Shown one piece after another: positions 14,716-24,549 of a DNA stretch of 64,000 nt. Position 1 is the stretch's first letter. The number at the start of each line of letters is the position of its first letter. A program made the position numbers and the translations under genes. This stretch comes from Symsagittifera roscoffensis (taxonomy: Eukaryota; Xenacoelomorpha; Acoela; Convolutidae): positions 19,329,789-19,393,788 of the forward strand of contig NC_087062.1 of NCBI RefSeq assembly GCF_963678635.1, read 5' to 3'. The notes under the pieces were generated by a model, which did not search any database, was not told where the DNA came from, and was given only the letters and a program-made list of their open reading frames with translations.

Positions 14716-15705
14716 CTAAATATCCTCATACTTATCGCAAATTACTTTTGTTTGGGCTTTGTCATTGCAAGGATGGTTTTTCAGCTTTCCATCCTCTGTC
14801 ATTTGAATGCAAGTACTTAGGTCGTCCATTAGGGGGAAACCGTCATCCCACCGATCCTCATGAAGTTGCGTCCAATCTATAGTTATCCGCTCTGAATTTT
14901 CTGGCTCAGTGTGCAAATCCCCATTGTTTTTAAGAAGTCTAAAACCAGTCCAGTAAACAAAACTCGAAGCTAGGTCAGGTTTCATGTCTGAGTCAACTTC
15001 ACAGAACCAGTGAATTGAGGTGAAAAGATCGTGCCCTTGGCTTGTACATTCATTTCGCGCTTGCTGGTATGATAGAAGAGGACCAACTGAACCAGTTTCT
15101 TCCATCTGGTAACTCATTTTTTGCCTCTCAATCTCACCACCTTCGCATCTTTTCAAGTAATCGATTCGCAGTTTTCCAATGTGTTGTTGGGGTTCGGGCC
15201 AGTCACACGTTCGGTTTCGTTCCCGTGCTACGGTTGCTTTTCCTGCACATGTATCGTTATATACTTCGGTCCAGTTTCCAGTAACCAACCAAATAGGCTG
15301 AGGTGGTATTTTGTTGGCCAAATTGCAGTTGTTTCCTTGAGTGGCTGAAAAGATTACGGATTCTGTAGCCAAAAAGCAATCCAACGAGTTCATTAAAAGT
15401 AAATGAAACTTTGGCATTTTTGAAACATCTGTTCTTTCTAAGTTTCTAAAGTCATCTGAATACAATACGCAAAGTTGTTGGTAAAAAGACGCGCTCAAAC
15501 ATCGAGGGTTTATATGACACTTGAGACTGCATTGTACTTTCGAGCCAACGTGCTGCTGCGCAATGACGACTCGTTTGGAGAGTTTTAGTTCGGCTAGCTC
15601 GAAGTATTCGGCGGAACGTTTTAGGGGTTTAGCTTGGGTTACCACCAGGAAAAAATAAAATCCAGCCAAAAAATTGGAGTTTAATTGATTAAATCTAAAA
15701 AACAT
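14716..15705 (-). CDS. Secreted PAN / TSR-like / C-type lectin protein, single exon
   Basis: Intact 329-codon frame starting at a true ATG (15703-15705). Residues ~10-24 are hydrophobic and read as a signal peptide. Residues ~50-85 carry the cysteine spacing of a PAN/apple-like fold (C59, C63, C69, C79). Residues ~145-190 have a Trp, an R-x-R-x-C motif and further cysteines in a thrombospondin-type-1-like arrangement. Residues ~210-325 form a C-type lectin-like domain: WTG at 252-254, and C220, C299, C313 and C323 in the usual disulphide positions. Canonical EPN/QPD sugar-ligand motifs are not obvious, so calcium-dependent sugar binding is uncertain. It would act outside the cell in recognition or adhesion. 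It could be a retrocopy because it has no introns, but the frame is undamaged. Domain calls come from pattern reading, not a search. Confidence 0.85.
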   Translation of the reverse strand: MFFRFNQLNSNFLAGFYFFLVVTQAKPLKRSAEYFELAELKLSKRVVIAQQHVGSKVQCSLKCHINPRCLSASFYQQLCVLYSDDFRNLERTDVSKMPKFHLLLMNSLDCFLATESVIFSATQGNNCNLANKIPPQPIWLVTGNWTEVYNDTCAGKATVARERNRTCDWPEPQQHIGKLRIDYLKRCEGGEIERQKMSYQMEETGSVGPLLSYQQARNECTSQGHDLFTSIHWFCEVDSDMKPDLASSFVYWTGFRLLKNNGDLHTEPENSERITIDWTQLHEDRWDDGFPLMDDLSTCIQMTEDGKLKNHPCNDKAQTKVICDKYEDI

Positions 15706-16244
15706 ATTTTTCTGCTGAAATTAAAACTAATTTAGTATTGAATGCGGGTTTATCTTAATCGAGATTTTGAATATTTGATCAAAATTGCATAATATTTATT
15801 ATTCAGCACAACTGAAGACTTCATTATGTGCACCTGGAAAATTGTTTGCCAATTCTTCACAATTGAAATGATCTTATCGCTATTATCACCTGTTAAATTG
15901 ACTAGTAATCAGAAATAAATGACCGTTTGCTGTGGAAACAGCGCAAAAAATGCCGACAATAACCATGAGTGAAATATAGTTTTCATGTTCAATTATTTTT
16001 TAAGGGGGGAAAGGAAGGTGGGGGGTTGCAGACAGGAGAAAGATTTTTCCAAATCTCCCCTGAAATTATTTGGATCACGCTGGCTCCCATTAATTTTATG
16101 AGAAACTTATGATTAGCTGAATGCGCATCTAACCATTAACCAATATAGCTGGTTGCTGTGCAAGTAGCACAGAAAGCTCCGACTACACTAATAAAAGTAC
16201 TAAAAACATTTTTCAAACTGTGCAGATTTTGTTCGTGGTATGCT
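15706..16244. other. Non-coding upstream flank of the lectin gene
   Basis: Presumed promoter side of the minus-strand lectin gene; no TATA box could be assigned with confidence. A purine-rich tract (about 16000-16045) and a copy of the hairpin 'ctgtgcaagtagcacag' at about 16157, as in the foldback elements at 4.2 and 9.6 kb, show repeat debris. Confidence 0.4.
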
Positions 16245-16325
16245 GAGAGGAACTGAACGAAGGACTAGAACCTAGGCGCAGCCAAAAGTAATAGTGAACA
16301 GACATAACCGATAAGGCGACAGATT
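16245..16325 (-). repeat. tRNA-derived SINE head (degenerate)
   Basis: On the minus strand GGTTCTAGTCC (16262-16272) is a good Pol III B box, and 'tcgccttatcggttatg' upstream resembles an A box at tRNA spacing. A clean cloverleaf with paired acceptor stem is not formed, so this is a SINE head or tRNA pseudogene rather than a working tRNA. Confidence 0.45.
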
Positions 16326-16669
16326 TATTCAAAAATAATTCGAATGTTTTTAATTTTCTTACAGACATTTTTTTATTTTAAATTGTTTCTTATTGTTAAG
16401 AAGGCGCAAAAAGAAAGTAAATCAATTATACTGGTTTCGAACTAAGTTTTTATAGCTCAAATAAAAGACCATCGACCTATTATAAGCCGCCTGCTCGCTC
16501 GCTTCATTCGCACAAAATTAGGTTAATAAAAATCTTTAAACCGTTTTTTTACACCGACTACCAGTTCTCGACCCAAGTACTAGTTCTTCCTCAACTTCCG
16601 GGACCAGACAGAGAGACTAAGTTATATGAGATAAAATAACATTTCATAATATAACCCAAACAAGGCTGC

Positions 16670-16860
16670 TCACATCATGGCAAAGCCCTGAACCTTCCGA
16701 CTGTCCATAAGCTGGTTTCGAATAGTAAGTTGAATATTAAGAATCGTGCATGGAATTAATAAGACCAATTAGCCTGCCTGAAATGAATTTGGAACGATTT
16801 TGTGGTGCGGGATAATTCGCCACGCATAAATAATGCGCGTTAAACTTTCAGCATCCAAGT
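16670..16860 (-). mobile_element. Fragment of the second GTTCCGAC-type family
   Basis: 'caaagccctgaaccttccg' and the following 'gaccaattagcctgcctg' match the starts of the minus-strand copies at 23.6 and 51.25 kb. It is broken off near 16860, where another element begins. Confidence 0.45.
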
Positions 16861-16885
16861 ATCACAGCGCTGTAATAGTCACCTT

Positions 16886-17413
16886 ATTGTTTCGACTTTC
16901 GATACGAAAGTAACGGAAATTTGTGCTCGGGGTGGGGTTTGTTTTTTTTTCAGACAAATTTCGACTTTTTAACTAGCCATTTTTACAGAATTTTTAAATA
17001 TCATTCAAAAGGTATTGTTATCTTGAGCTTCAATTTGAAAAAAAAAAACATTTCACCTGTGATCATTTTTTGTAAAATTATGGGGGTTTGAAGGTTGCCA
17101 TTTTGGCCAATTTGGGACAATAAACGCGCGATATATTTCGCGCTATTAATGCGTAAGCGGAGAGATAATCCGTCTTAGAATCGTTTCAAATTGGTTGAAA
17201 GAAGTTTATTTGCCATAATTGATTTGTTACAAGGAGCAAAAGTTTTCCTTTTATACTTTATATGGCGTGTGGAGGGATGATTTTCATAAAAAATTTCAAA
17301 TTTTAGAAAAAAAAAATTGATTTTATTTTATTACATTTAATTTTTTTGATGTTATTACTGCTCCATAAAACCTTAAAAGGCAGTCGGAACATTCAGGGCT
17401 TCGCACTGATATG
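16886..17413 (+). mobile_element. Full ~0.5-kb non-autonomous element, family 1
   Basis: Left end has a diverged GTTCCGAC box (gtttcgac) followed by the hairpin 'actttcgatacgaaagt'. Right end is 'gcagtcggaacattcagggc' followed by a loop and the hairpin partner, then 'gagcagtctt'. The centre has the palindromic block 'gcgcgatatatttcgcgc'. No open frame. Copies at 19.0, 19.8, 41.2 and 43.0 kb share this order. Transposition would need enzymes from elsewhere. Confidence 0.65.
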
Positions 17414-17929
17414 AGCAGTCTTCTACTATTGCTGAGCGTTTTACAGCAAGATTTAAGTCAAGATAGTCTAGAGGTGAGCGCGAGCCTTCTGGAGTCTTCG
17501 AAAGGAATTCGAAAGTCTTAGGAGTCTTTCTGGAGTCTTCGAAAGTCTTAGACGGAACAACACATATCTTTCATGCAGTTTGAAATTTGTATAAGGAATT
17601 AAAAGTGATCTATACAAATTAGAGAAGGCTAACTGAAACTGTTTTCATACTCGTACCCAATGAAGGCGGTTTTTCTAAAACGAAATGTTATATAAATTAT
17701 CTAGCGAATTTTTTGTTTTTTTCTGTACAGAAATGATATACTTCTTTCTTAGTTTAGAAAAAAACAATTTCTGTAAAGAAATAACCAGAAATCAGTTTAA
17801 TGCTCAACCGCAATTAGATAAAAATGCTTCGAGTACACACAATAGCCGTAGCAAATCAATGCAAATTAACAGTTGTTATAACATGTGTTGCTCTGCGCTA
17901 GATTGCTAAAACTTCAAGATTTCAGCATC

Positions 17930-18012
17930 CAAGTATCACAGCGCTGTAATAGTCACCTTATTGTTCCGACTTTCGATACGAAAGTAACGGAAATTTGTGC
18001 TCGGGGTGGGGT
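17930..18012 (+). repeat. Duplicated left end of family 1 with its flank
   Basis: About 83 bp almost identical to 16850-16935, covering both the element's first ~50 bp and ~40 bp before it ('cagcatccaagtatcacagc'). Either the true left boundary lies further out or a ~1.08-kb-spaced segmental copy was made. Confidence 0.6.
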
Positions 18013-18085
18013 ATCAGATCATGTGGCCTAGCGGTTAGTACAATCGTCAAAGAAACAGCAGGTCGGGACTTCATGGTCCAGCAAG
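18013..18085 (+). repeat. tRNA-like sequence
   Basis: 'tggcctagcggttagtac' (18023 onward) is a strong A-box/D-arm match; the region near 18061 is a poor B box. It directly abuts the family-1 fragment. Probably a SINE head; it does not fold as a complete tRNA. Confidence 0.4.
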
Positions 18086-18414
18086 GGAGTTTTTTTTGCT
18101 AGAAACAGCCTAGTTTTGGTTAAGTTCTGATCAGAAAAAAGATAAGAAACAAAGAGTTTTAAGAAAATCCCTGCTTTGTTTAAACATTTCTCAGAGAATT
18201 TCTGACCCTAAAATTAGTTTAGATATAAAGTATTCCAGGCCAGAAATTCAAAAAAAATTGTGTACGGGTAGTACTGTTACACCGAACTACATTTACTACT
18301 ATTACGCCAAGTTTTGAGTTCACTGGCAGAATTCGAGTTCAAGTTTACCATTTTTTTTCTAGAGCAAAGCGGCCTGCTTCATAAACGAGTGTATTTCTTG
18401 TTACTGCTTCACGT

Positions 18415-18700
18415 TATTGTTCCGACTTCAGAAAATGAGTTCAAAGAAAACGGCATATTTATGCTTGGCGTAGTTATTTTACTCAGTGATTTCTTGGCGA
18501 TCGAAGTAATAGTTTTTAACTAAAACTTTCATACCTCCTTGAAGATATGGACTCCTTGAATCAAAAGGTAAAAAAATATATTTAGCTCCGATCGGTTTTG
18601 CATAGTTTTAGGAATTTCAAAATAGCCAAATTGGTCATGCTCTGGACTAATATATGCGTTCTTTGTAGATTTTATTCCTAATGCTGGAAGCGTAACAAGC
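18415..18700 (+). mobile_element. Fragment of the second GTTCCGAC-type family
   Basis: Starts 'attgttccgacttcagaaaa' and continues with 'cggcatatttatgcttgg', the reverse complement of the element end at about 51.65-51.73 kb. Similarity fades near 18700. The short open frame here (18314-18523) is explained by the repeat. Confidence 0.5.
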
Positions 18701-18994
18701 CATACTAACTTTATTAAAGAGACTGCTCAGCCTTGGAAAAAATATACAGAAGATTCAATTGTAGTACATGAAAAAAAGTTCACACATTGCGATGTCATTT
18801 AGTGCCTGAAAATTGATAGTTTAAGAAATAATTTTTGAACTTTTTGAGTTTGAGTACAGTGTTGAAGCAGATTATTGTCGAATTAGCAAGTAGTTTCAAA
18901 TTACCGGGCAAATGTTTAGCAATTACGAACATCTATTCAGATTATCAACAGCTTTTAAAACTAATCTATGAGCTTATGAGCCTCGTCAGTTTGG

Positions 18995-19520
18995 TCGTTT
19001 TTTTTGTTCCGGCTTTCGAAGAACTTGACAGAATAGTTGTAATCTGGCTGTTTTTTTTTCGGCAGACAAATTTCGGCCTTTAAACTAGCACTTTTTGACA
19101 AACTTTTTTATATCATTCCTACGGTACTGTTGTCCTGAGCTCAATATCAAAAAAGATACTTTTCTGTTATTATTTTTTGTAAAGTTATAGGGGTTTTAAA
19201 GTTACCAATTTGGCCGGTTTGGATAATTAACGCCCGATATGTTTCGTGCTAGTAACACGTAAGCTGAGATTTAACCCGTATTAGAAATCGTTTCGACTTG
19301 GATTGAGGCATTCTCTTTGGTCTATTTATTAGCTTGCTATACGAAAAGTGTATCAATTTGTACTTAACATAGCGTGTGAGATGATATTTTAAAAAAATTA
19401 ATTAAAAAAAATTAAGGTTTTTCAGTTTTTTTTCGAAAATTTCATCGTTTATTTGATGTTAATTTACTCCATATAAATAAAATGGTGTCGGAACATTTAG
19501 TGCTTCGTTCTGATACAAGC
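18995..19520 (+). mobile_element. Full ~0.5-kb element, family 1, diverged
   Basis: Left 'gttccggctttcgaag', centre 'cgcccgatatgtttcgtgct', right 'gtgtcggaacatttagtgct'. The order is that of the family-1 copies with many substitutions, so it is an older insertion. Confidence 0.6.
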
Positions 19521-19774
19521 AATCCTTTTTGTGGCCCAAACTGGATGTTTTAGGTACATTGGATTTTTTAAAATAGTAATTGGAGTTCGTTGATTAATTT
19601 GTTGAATAAATCTTATTTTAAATCGATTTTTTTGTGACTTGGCCTGCGACTTAAGCTTCAAGCATATTTTTGTTTGTTTTTCCAAGTATGCTCCGGTTTT
19701 TGATGGACACCGTATTTGAGTTTGCATGTAAAATGTTGATTGAAAACTGTGTTTCAAAGGCAAATTTTTTTCTT

Positions 19775-20300
19775 TATTGTTTTGACTTTCGAAGAAAGTG
19801 ATAGAATATTTGTGATCGGGCTGGTTTTTTCTCCAGGCAAATTTTGACTTTCAAGCAGCATTTTTTTGGCATTGTGTGAAAACTAGTGTTGCCTTTAGCT
19901 CAAATTTAACAAAATATTTCACCGGTGATTACTTTTCGTCTAGTTATCGGAGTTTAAAGATTGCCGATTTGGCCATTTTGGTTCAATTATCGCGCGATAT
20001 AATTCGCGCTATTAATGCGTAAGCTGAGATTTAATCTCTCTTACATAATGCTCCAATTCGATTGAAGTAGGTTATTTATCATAACTGCTATGTTACTAGG
20101 TTTGAAATCTATCACTTTGTACTTAATATGGCTTGTGAGGGGATGTTTTCAGTAAAAAATCTCGAAAATTTTTCTAATGTTTTTAAGGTTTGTCTTTGTA
20201 TTTATGACATTTTCATTAAAGTTTCAAAGCAAACACTGCTCCATAGACCTTAAAAGCTAGTCGGAACATTCAGGGCTTCGCCCTGATACGAGCAGTCTTG
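19775..20300 (+). mobile_element. Full ~0.5-kb element, family 1
   Basis: Left 'ttgttttgactttcgaagaa', centre 'gcgcgatataattcgcgc', right 'agtcggaacattcagggctt' with a perfect gggcttcgccc hairpin and the terminal 'gagcagtcttg'. It lies ~250 bp from the previous copy in the same orientation. Confidence 0.65.
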
Positions 20301-22796
20301 TTAATTCTTCAATATGAAACGTTTGTTTTTCTTTTTCCTCTCAACTTGTTTTTCACAATGACACTTTTTATGCAAAGTAAAAGTTCATTTTAAAACAAGT
20401 GTATTCATTCACTTGCTGGCGAAAAAGAGGTTTAAAAGTTGCTAAGAATAAGATCGCAAGTTGGAATCATTTTTTGATTGCAATTGATTGATTTTAACAA
20501 TGCAATTATTTATAATTTTTACTATAATCTATTTTGAAATAATCTGACTTGACGTGGCACAAGGCGGCTAGTCCGTAGTCCGTTTAAATGTCTAGAATAC
20601 GCACTGTTTGTTGTACCACTTCTGAAGTTCAGGTTTACTTTGCATGCTATTAACTTGTCAGTTTGAAGATTCTGATAGTTAACAAAACTTTATTATTTAG
20701 CATTCAGTTGATTGATTTTATAGTTAATCAATCACAATTAAATGGTTTTAAAATATATTTTTCTTGCTGCCATCAGTTTTGATACCTCCTACGGGAGAAG
20801 CTCTAGCACTTTTATCCTTTTGAGCCGTAAACAAAAAAAAACTCAAAAATTTAATCAACTAAAGAAATTTTGAGAGTGAACAAATTTGTCAAACTGGCTT
20901 TTCTTGACTTTGAAAAAATATTTTCAAATTGATACTATCGAACACATCGGAAAAAGCTTCATTATAATATATCACTCGTCTCGGTCTCTTTTTTGGTTAA
21001 CTTTCTACGCCCCAATCTTTGAAGAGGAAGGCGCTTGATTTCATCTTTGAGTCCCTTTTTGTGATTGGATTTTTAATACACCCGTGGCAATACTCCTCGT
21101 CCCAATTGAAATGTTGCGAGTCACGCGGGTGCGGTCTTTTTCATAAGGAAAGGAAACGCTAAACACATATTTTTGTCCTTCGAATAACGAATGGGTGGAA
21201 ATGAAAATTTTTTTTAAATTTAATTGATCAATTTTTAAACCAAAAATGTTTTTAATTGGCCCTAAAATGCAATCGAAACTTTCAAAAATTGCCTTGGTAT
21301 ATGTGCAATCTTGTCATTTTTACTTGTTCAGAGCCTTTACAAGGCGGATGTTCCTCAATTTTTTATTTTGGTGGTCCAAATTTGACAAACTGGCTTTTCT
21401 TGACGTAGAAAAAGTATTTTCAAATTGATACTATCGAACCACATCAAAAAAAAAAACGTTATCAAATTTTATATCACTCGAATCTGTCTGATAGTTCATT
21501 GTTGTACTTAGTTTTGAGTAAAAATTGAAAAAAAGCATCTGCTTATCTTCTTCATCTTCCTTTGATGTTCTTATCCAATTTCGTTGATCGGAACAAAAAA
21601 GAACAGTATTAAATTGTTCTATCTTGAACTTTTGAAATTTGAAATTTGTAGAAGCCATAACAATTTATCCCAAAATTTTTTGTTGAATCAACATTATTTC
21701 AATCGTTAAACATATATTTGGCTGCACTCATACGCAAGTAACACTTTATTAAGTACGCGGTTAAATTTTTCATCAAATTTTGTGAAATTTTGACTTAACA
21801 AGAAAAAACAAACCATATTCAAAATTGAGACAGATATTTTTTTCAAATTTTTGTGTTGGAATTCGAATCATGAAAAATGTTCGCAATTATGAAACCAATG
21901 GCCATCCTCTGCAAAACTGGGCGCTAGCAAAGTCAATCTAAAACCACTCTAGTTCCATACTTTTTTAGTCAATTCTTGACGTGTTCTGACCACGTCAAGA
22001 AGTAACTGGAAGAAACTAGGAACCATGGAACTAAAGTAGTAATTTGGTTGACTTTCTACGGCCCAATTTTTGAACAGAATATCGCTTGGTTTCATAACTG
22101 AGCCCATTTTTTATGAGTCGACTCCCAATACAAAAAGTTTCAAGAATTATCAGTCTCGATAATGAATCTGGTTCTTCTTTTACCCTTGAGACAAAATTTT
22201 ACAAAAAAAAAGATGCAAAAATTAACCGCTTAATTTTTTTGCTACATTGTACCTGACTTACTTCTCATTCTCGCATTTTTACCTAATGCAATGGTCTCTG
22301 AAAAAGTAGTTTCTCATGAAAAGGATTTCAATGTCTTTTCGATTTGTCTAAAACATGTTAACATGTTTTCGACTATTTCAGACAAAATTGCTGAACTATG
22401 TGATCTGCTGTTCTTCGTCAGTTCCTTTTCTCTGTTGAGTTAAATATTTTCAGTCAAAAATCATCACTTGTCTTATCACTTATTTTTTTTTAAATATTCA
22501 TGATTTTTTTTCAAACAGGGATGTCGTTCGGAATAAAAAACAACAATTGTCAGCTAGTGTTCTGGCCCCAAATATTTTCGCACGTAAATTAGCTACTGCA
22601 AGACGTCAGATAGGTCAGAGTGATACGTCATATCAAGCTCCCGTCAGCCACAAATTCGTGTTGGATTGGAAAACTTCTAAAACATTTTATAGGGTATTGA
22701 AAAAAAATGTCAAAATGATTATATTTGGCTTTTCTGGTCAAAAAAATGTTTTTTGCTAGATTTTTGACTCCAACTAAAACGACTAAAATTATATGT
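20301..22796. other. AT-rich stretch without a supported gene
   Basis: Only short open frames, none with protein-like composition. 21200-21315 resembles a right end of the GTCGGAAC family ('caatcgaaactttcaaaaat'). The phrase 'acaaactggcttttcttgac' occurs at both ~20893 and ~21383, so part of this stretch is an old duplication. Confidence 0.45.
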
Positions 22797-22997
22797 CAAA
22801 AGTTTCTGTGAAGTCGTTTCAAAGTGTTCTTACAAACGTGATTTGGAAAGAAAACAGTGTGAGCTGGCTGCAGGTCAATCGGTCTTTCTTCTTATTCAAA
22901 CTCAGCCAGCTCACACTCTTTTTTTCTAAATCACGTTTGTAAAAAACACTGTTAAAAGATTCGAAAGTCTAAAATGCGACTTCTCAGAAATTTTTGC
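22797..22997. repeat. ~200-bp imperfect foldback hairpin
   Basis: Arms of at least 48 bp (22822-22869 against 22902-22950) around a ~32-bp loop, weakly extended outward to 22797 and 22997. The inner arm 'agtgtgagctggctg' is perfectly matched. Could be a palindromic MITE or a hairpin RNA source; no transcription evidence can be read from the sequence. Confidence 0.6.
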
Positions 22998-22999
22998 TA

Positions 23000-23614
23000 A
23001 ATATTTTTATATTTAGATTCAAGGGAACAATTATAACCGATTGTTCCTTCCGCCGAATGTGAGGAGAAGTTTTGGTTTGTGGCGCGTTTCTTTGCACAAA
23101 ATTAGGAAGCGCAAATAAATGTCAGATGGAGTTGAGTGATATATCATATTGGAGCCCTTCCTACCGTAACTTTTGCCGCAATAAAGAATTTCCTTGTCTC
23201 GCTATGAGTTATTTGTATGAACGCTACATCAAACTCCACTCCACTTCTCTCCACACAACCCAACAATCATATCGCCAAATTGAACAAAAAATTGAAAAAA
23301 AATTGCAGCACTTCATTATTTTAGTTTGGTCTGTGCTAACTTTTTCCGCTTATGACGGACGGCATTGGTCGAAAAGCTCTCTGTTAATTGCAGAGCAACC
23401 GTTTTTTTTTGTTTTTAACTGTTTTTTTTTCAATTTAGGAAAAGCAGTTTCTCTTCTAAGCGTTCATAATACAGATAGCAAAGGCTGCGTTTTTGCTTTA
23501 TTATATTTCACTGCATTAATTAAACAAAAACTTCCGGTGATATGTTACAATAGGTGGTAATTTTGAGTATAGTATATAATAAATTTGAGATGAAATACTA
23601 TTGAAAATACTTTG
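23000..23614. other. Non-coding; one 162-codon open frame judged spurious
   Basis: The plus-strand frame 23072-23560 has no recognisable domain and a composition biased to F, S, L and K like translated AT-rich spacer. It does not open with ATG. No splice signal or Kozak context supports it. Confidence 0.4.
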
Positions 23615-24085
23615 CAAAGCCCTGAATGTTCCGTCTGTTCTTTAATTCATATCGAATTGTTTTTGAGAGAAGAAAATAATGAAAATCTATAAGTTTTGAA
23701 AAATATCGAAATGTGAAATTTTGACTCGTACAAAATTGATAAGACCGATTAGCTTGCCTCCTTTCAATTTGAAACGATTTTGTTGTGCGGAAAAATTTGC
23801 CACCCATAAATAATTCGCGTTACGCTCTCAGCATTATGAATAAATTCTTCAAAGCGCTTATACTTTAATCCAGAAAATGGCCAACTTGGCAATTTTTAAA
23901 CCCCCAAAACTTTTCAAAAAAACTTTTTTTACATATGAACTCAGGAAGTCGATATCTTCAATGGGCTTTTAAAATTTTTTAATGAGAGCTATTGATTTCG
24001 ATCGGCGAAAATTGACTGAATAAAAAAACCGCACCGAGCATAAATATTCCGTTTTCTTCGAAAGTCGAAACTATAACTTGTCAGA
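23615..24085 (-). mobile_element. Second-family GTTCCGAC-type element
   Basis: Starts on plus with 'caaagccctgaatgttccgt' and ends with 'ccgttttcttcgaaagtcga'. The interior ('gaccgattagcttgcctcc', 'aataattcgcgtta') aligns by eye with 51.25-51.74 kb. No coding frame. Confidence 0.55.
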
Positions 24086-24204
24086 AGCATATATAAAAAA
24101 GCAACTGTTGGCAAGCAAATCTTTATCACATATATGAATGCACCATAAGCTCAATGTTCGAAATAATCAGATACTGTGAAATTATTGCCAAAATTCCACT
24201 TGTT

Positions 24205-24549
24205 TCAGCGATCAGTCAAGTTTTGCATGCTTCTGTACGTCTTCTGCCGCTTTCGACTGTTCAAACGTGGCTTCGACTGCAATGTTTGTTTCTTATCCAC
24301 TTGACCAATTTGAGTACCACTCATTGTCATTTTGTCCAGTGGGTTTCTAACTGTTAATATCTTGGTCTTATTCCGCTCAAAGTTGACTTTGATGGGTTCC
24401 AGTCCAGGTCCGTTGCACTGTCTCTGGTGGAACTCGAACACCTTCTGGTTTAATCGCTGGCCACATTTCTGACAAGGTAGGAGTATTTTTCCACTGGTCA
24501 CCGACGAAGCTTGAGGCATACCATTTGAAGCACTTGCTCTTAAAGTTGA
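24205..24549 (-). CDS. Terminal exon, C2HC-type zinc-finger protein (ZC2HC1-like)
   Basis: On the minus strand 'tcttcttttcccgag' is a good polypyrimidine acceptor ending at 24550. From there a frame of ~115 codons is open to TGA at 24205-24207. Counting from an internal ATG (24517-24519), C16, C19, H31 and C35 form a C-x2-C-x11-H-x3-C finger (sequence PCQKCGQRLNQKVFEFHQRQC in two halves: PCQKCGQRLNQ and KVFEFHQRQC), the zf-C2HC_2 pattern of ZC2HC1/FAM164-type proteins. The tail is basic (RKRQK). An in-frame stop just before the acceptor means earlier exons must lie to the right, or the ATG at 24519 starts a short protein. Family membership is from pattern recognition; no upstream exon could be matched. 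Confidence 0.6.
   Translation of the reverse strand, partial: STLRASASNGMPQASSVTSGKILLPCQKCGQRLNQKVFEFHQRQCNGPGLEPIKVNFERNKTKILTVRNPLDKMTMSGTQIGQVDKKQTLQSKPRLNSRKRQKTYRSMQNLTDR

Noticed and set aside
23072-23560. 162-codon plus-strand frame
   Set aside because: Does not open with ATG, F/S/L/K-rich, no domain, no splice sites; reads like translated spacer.
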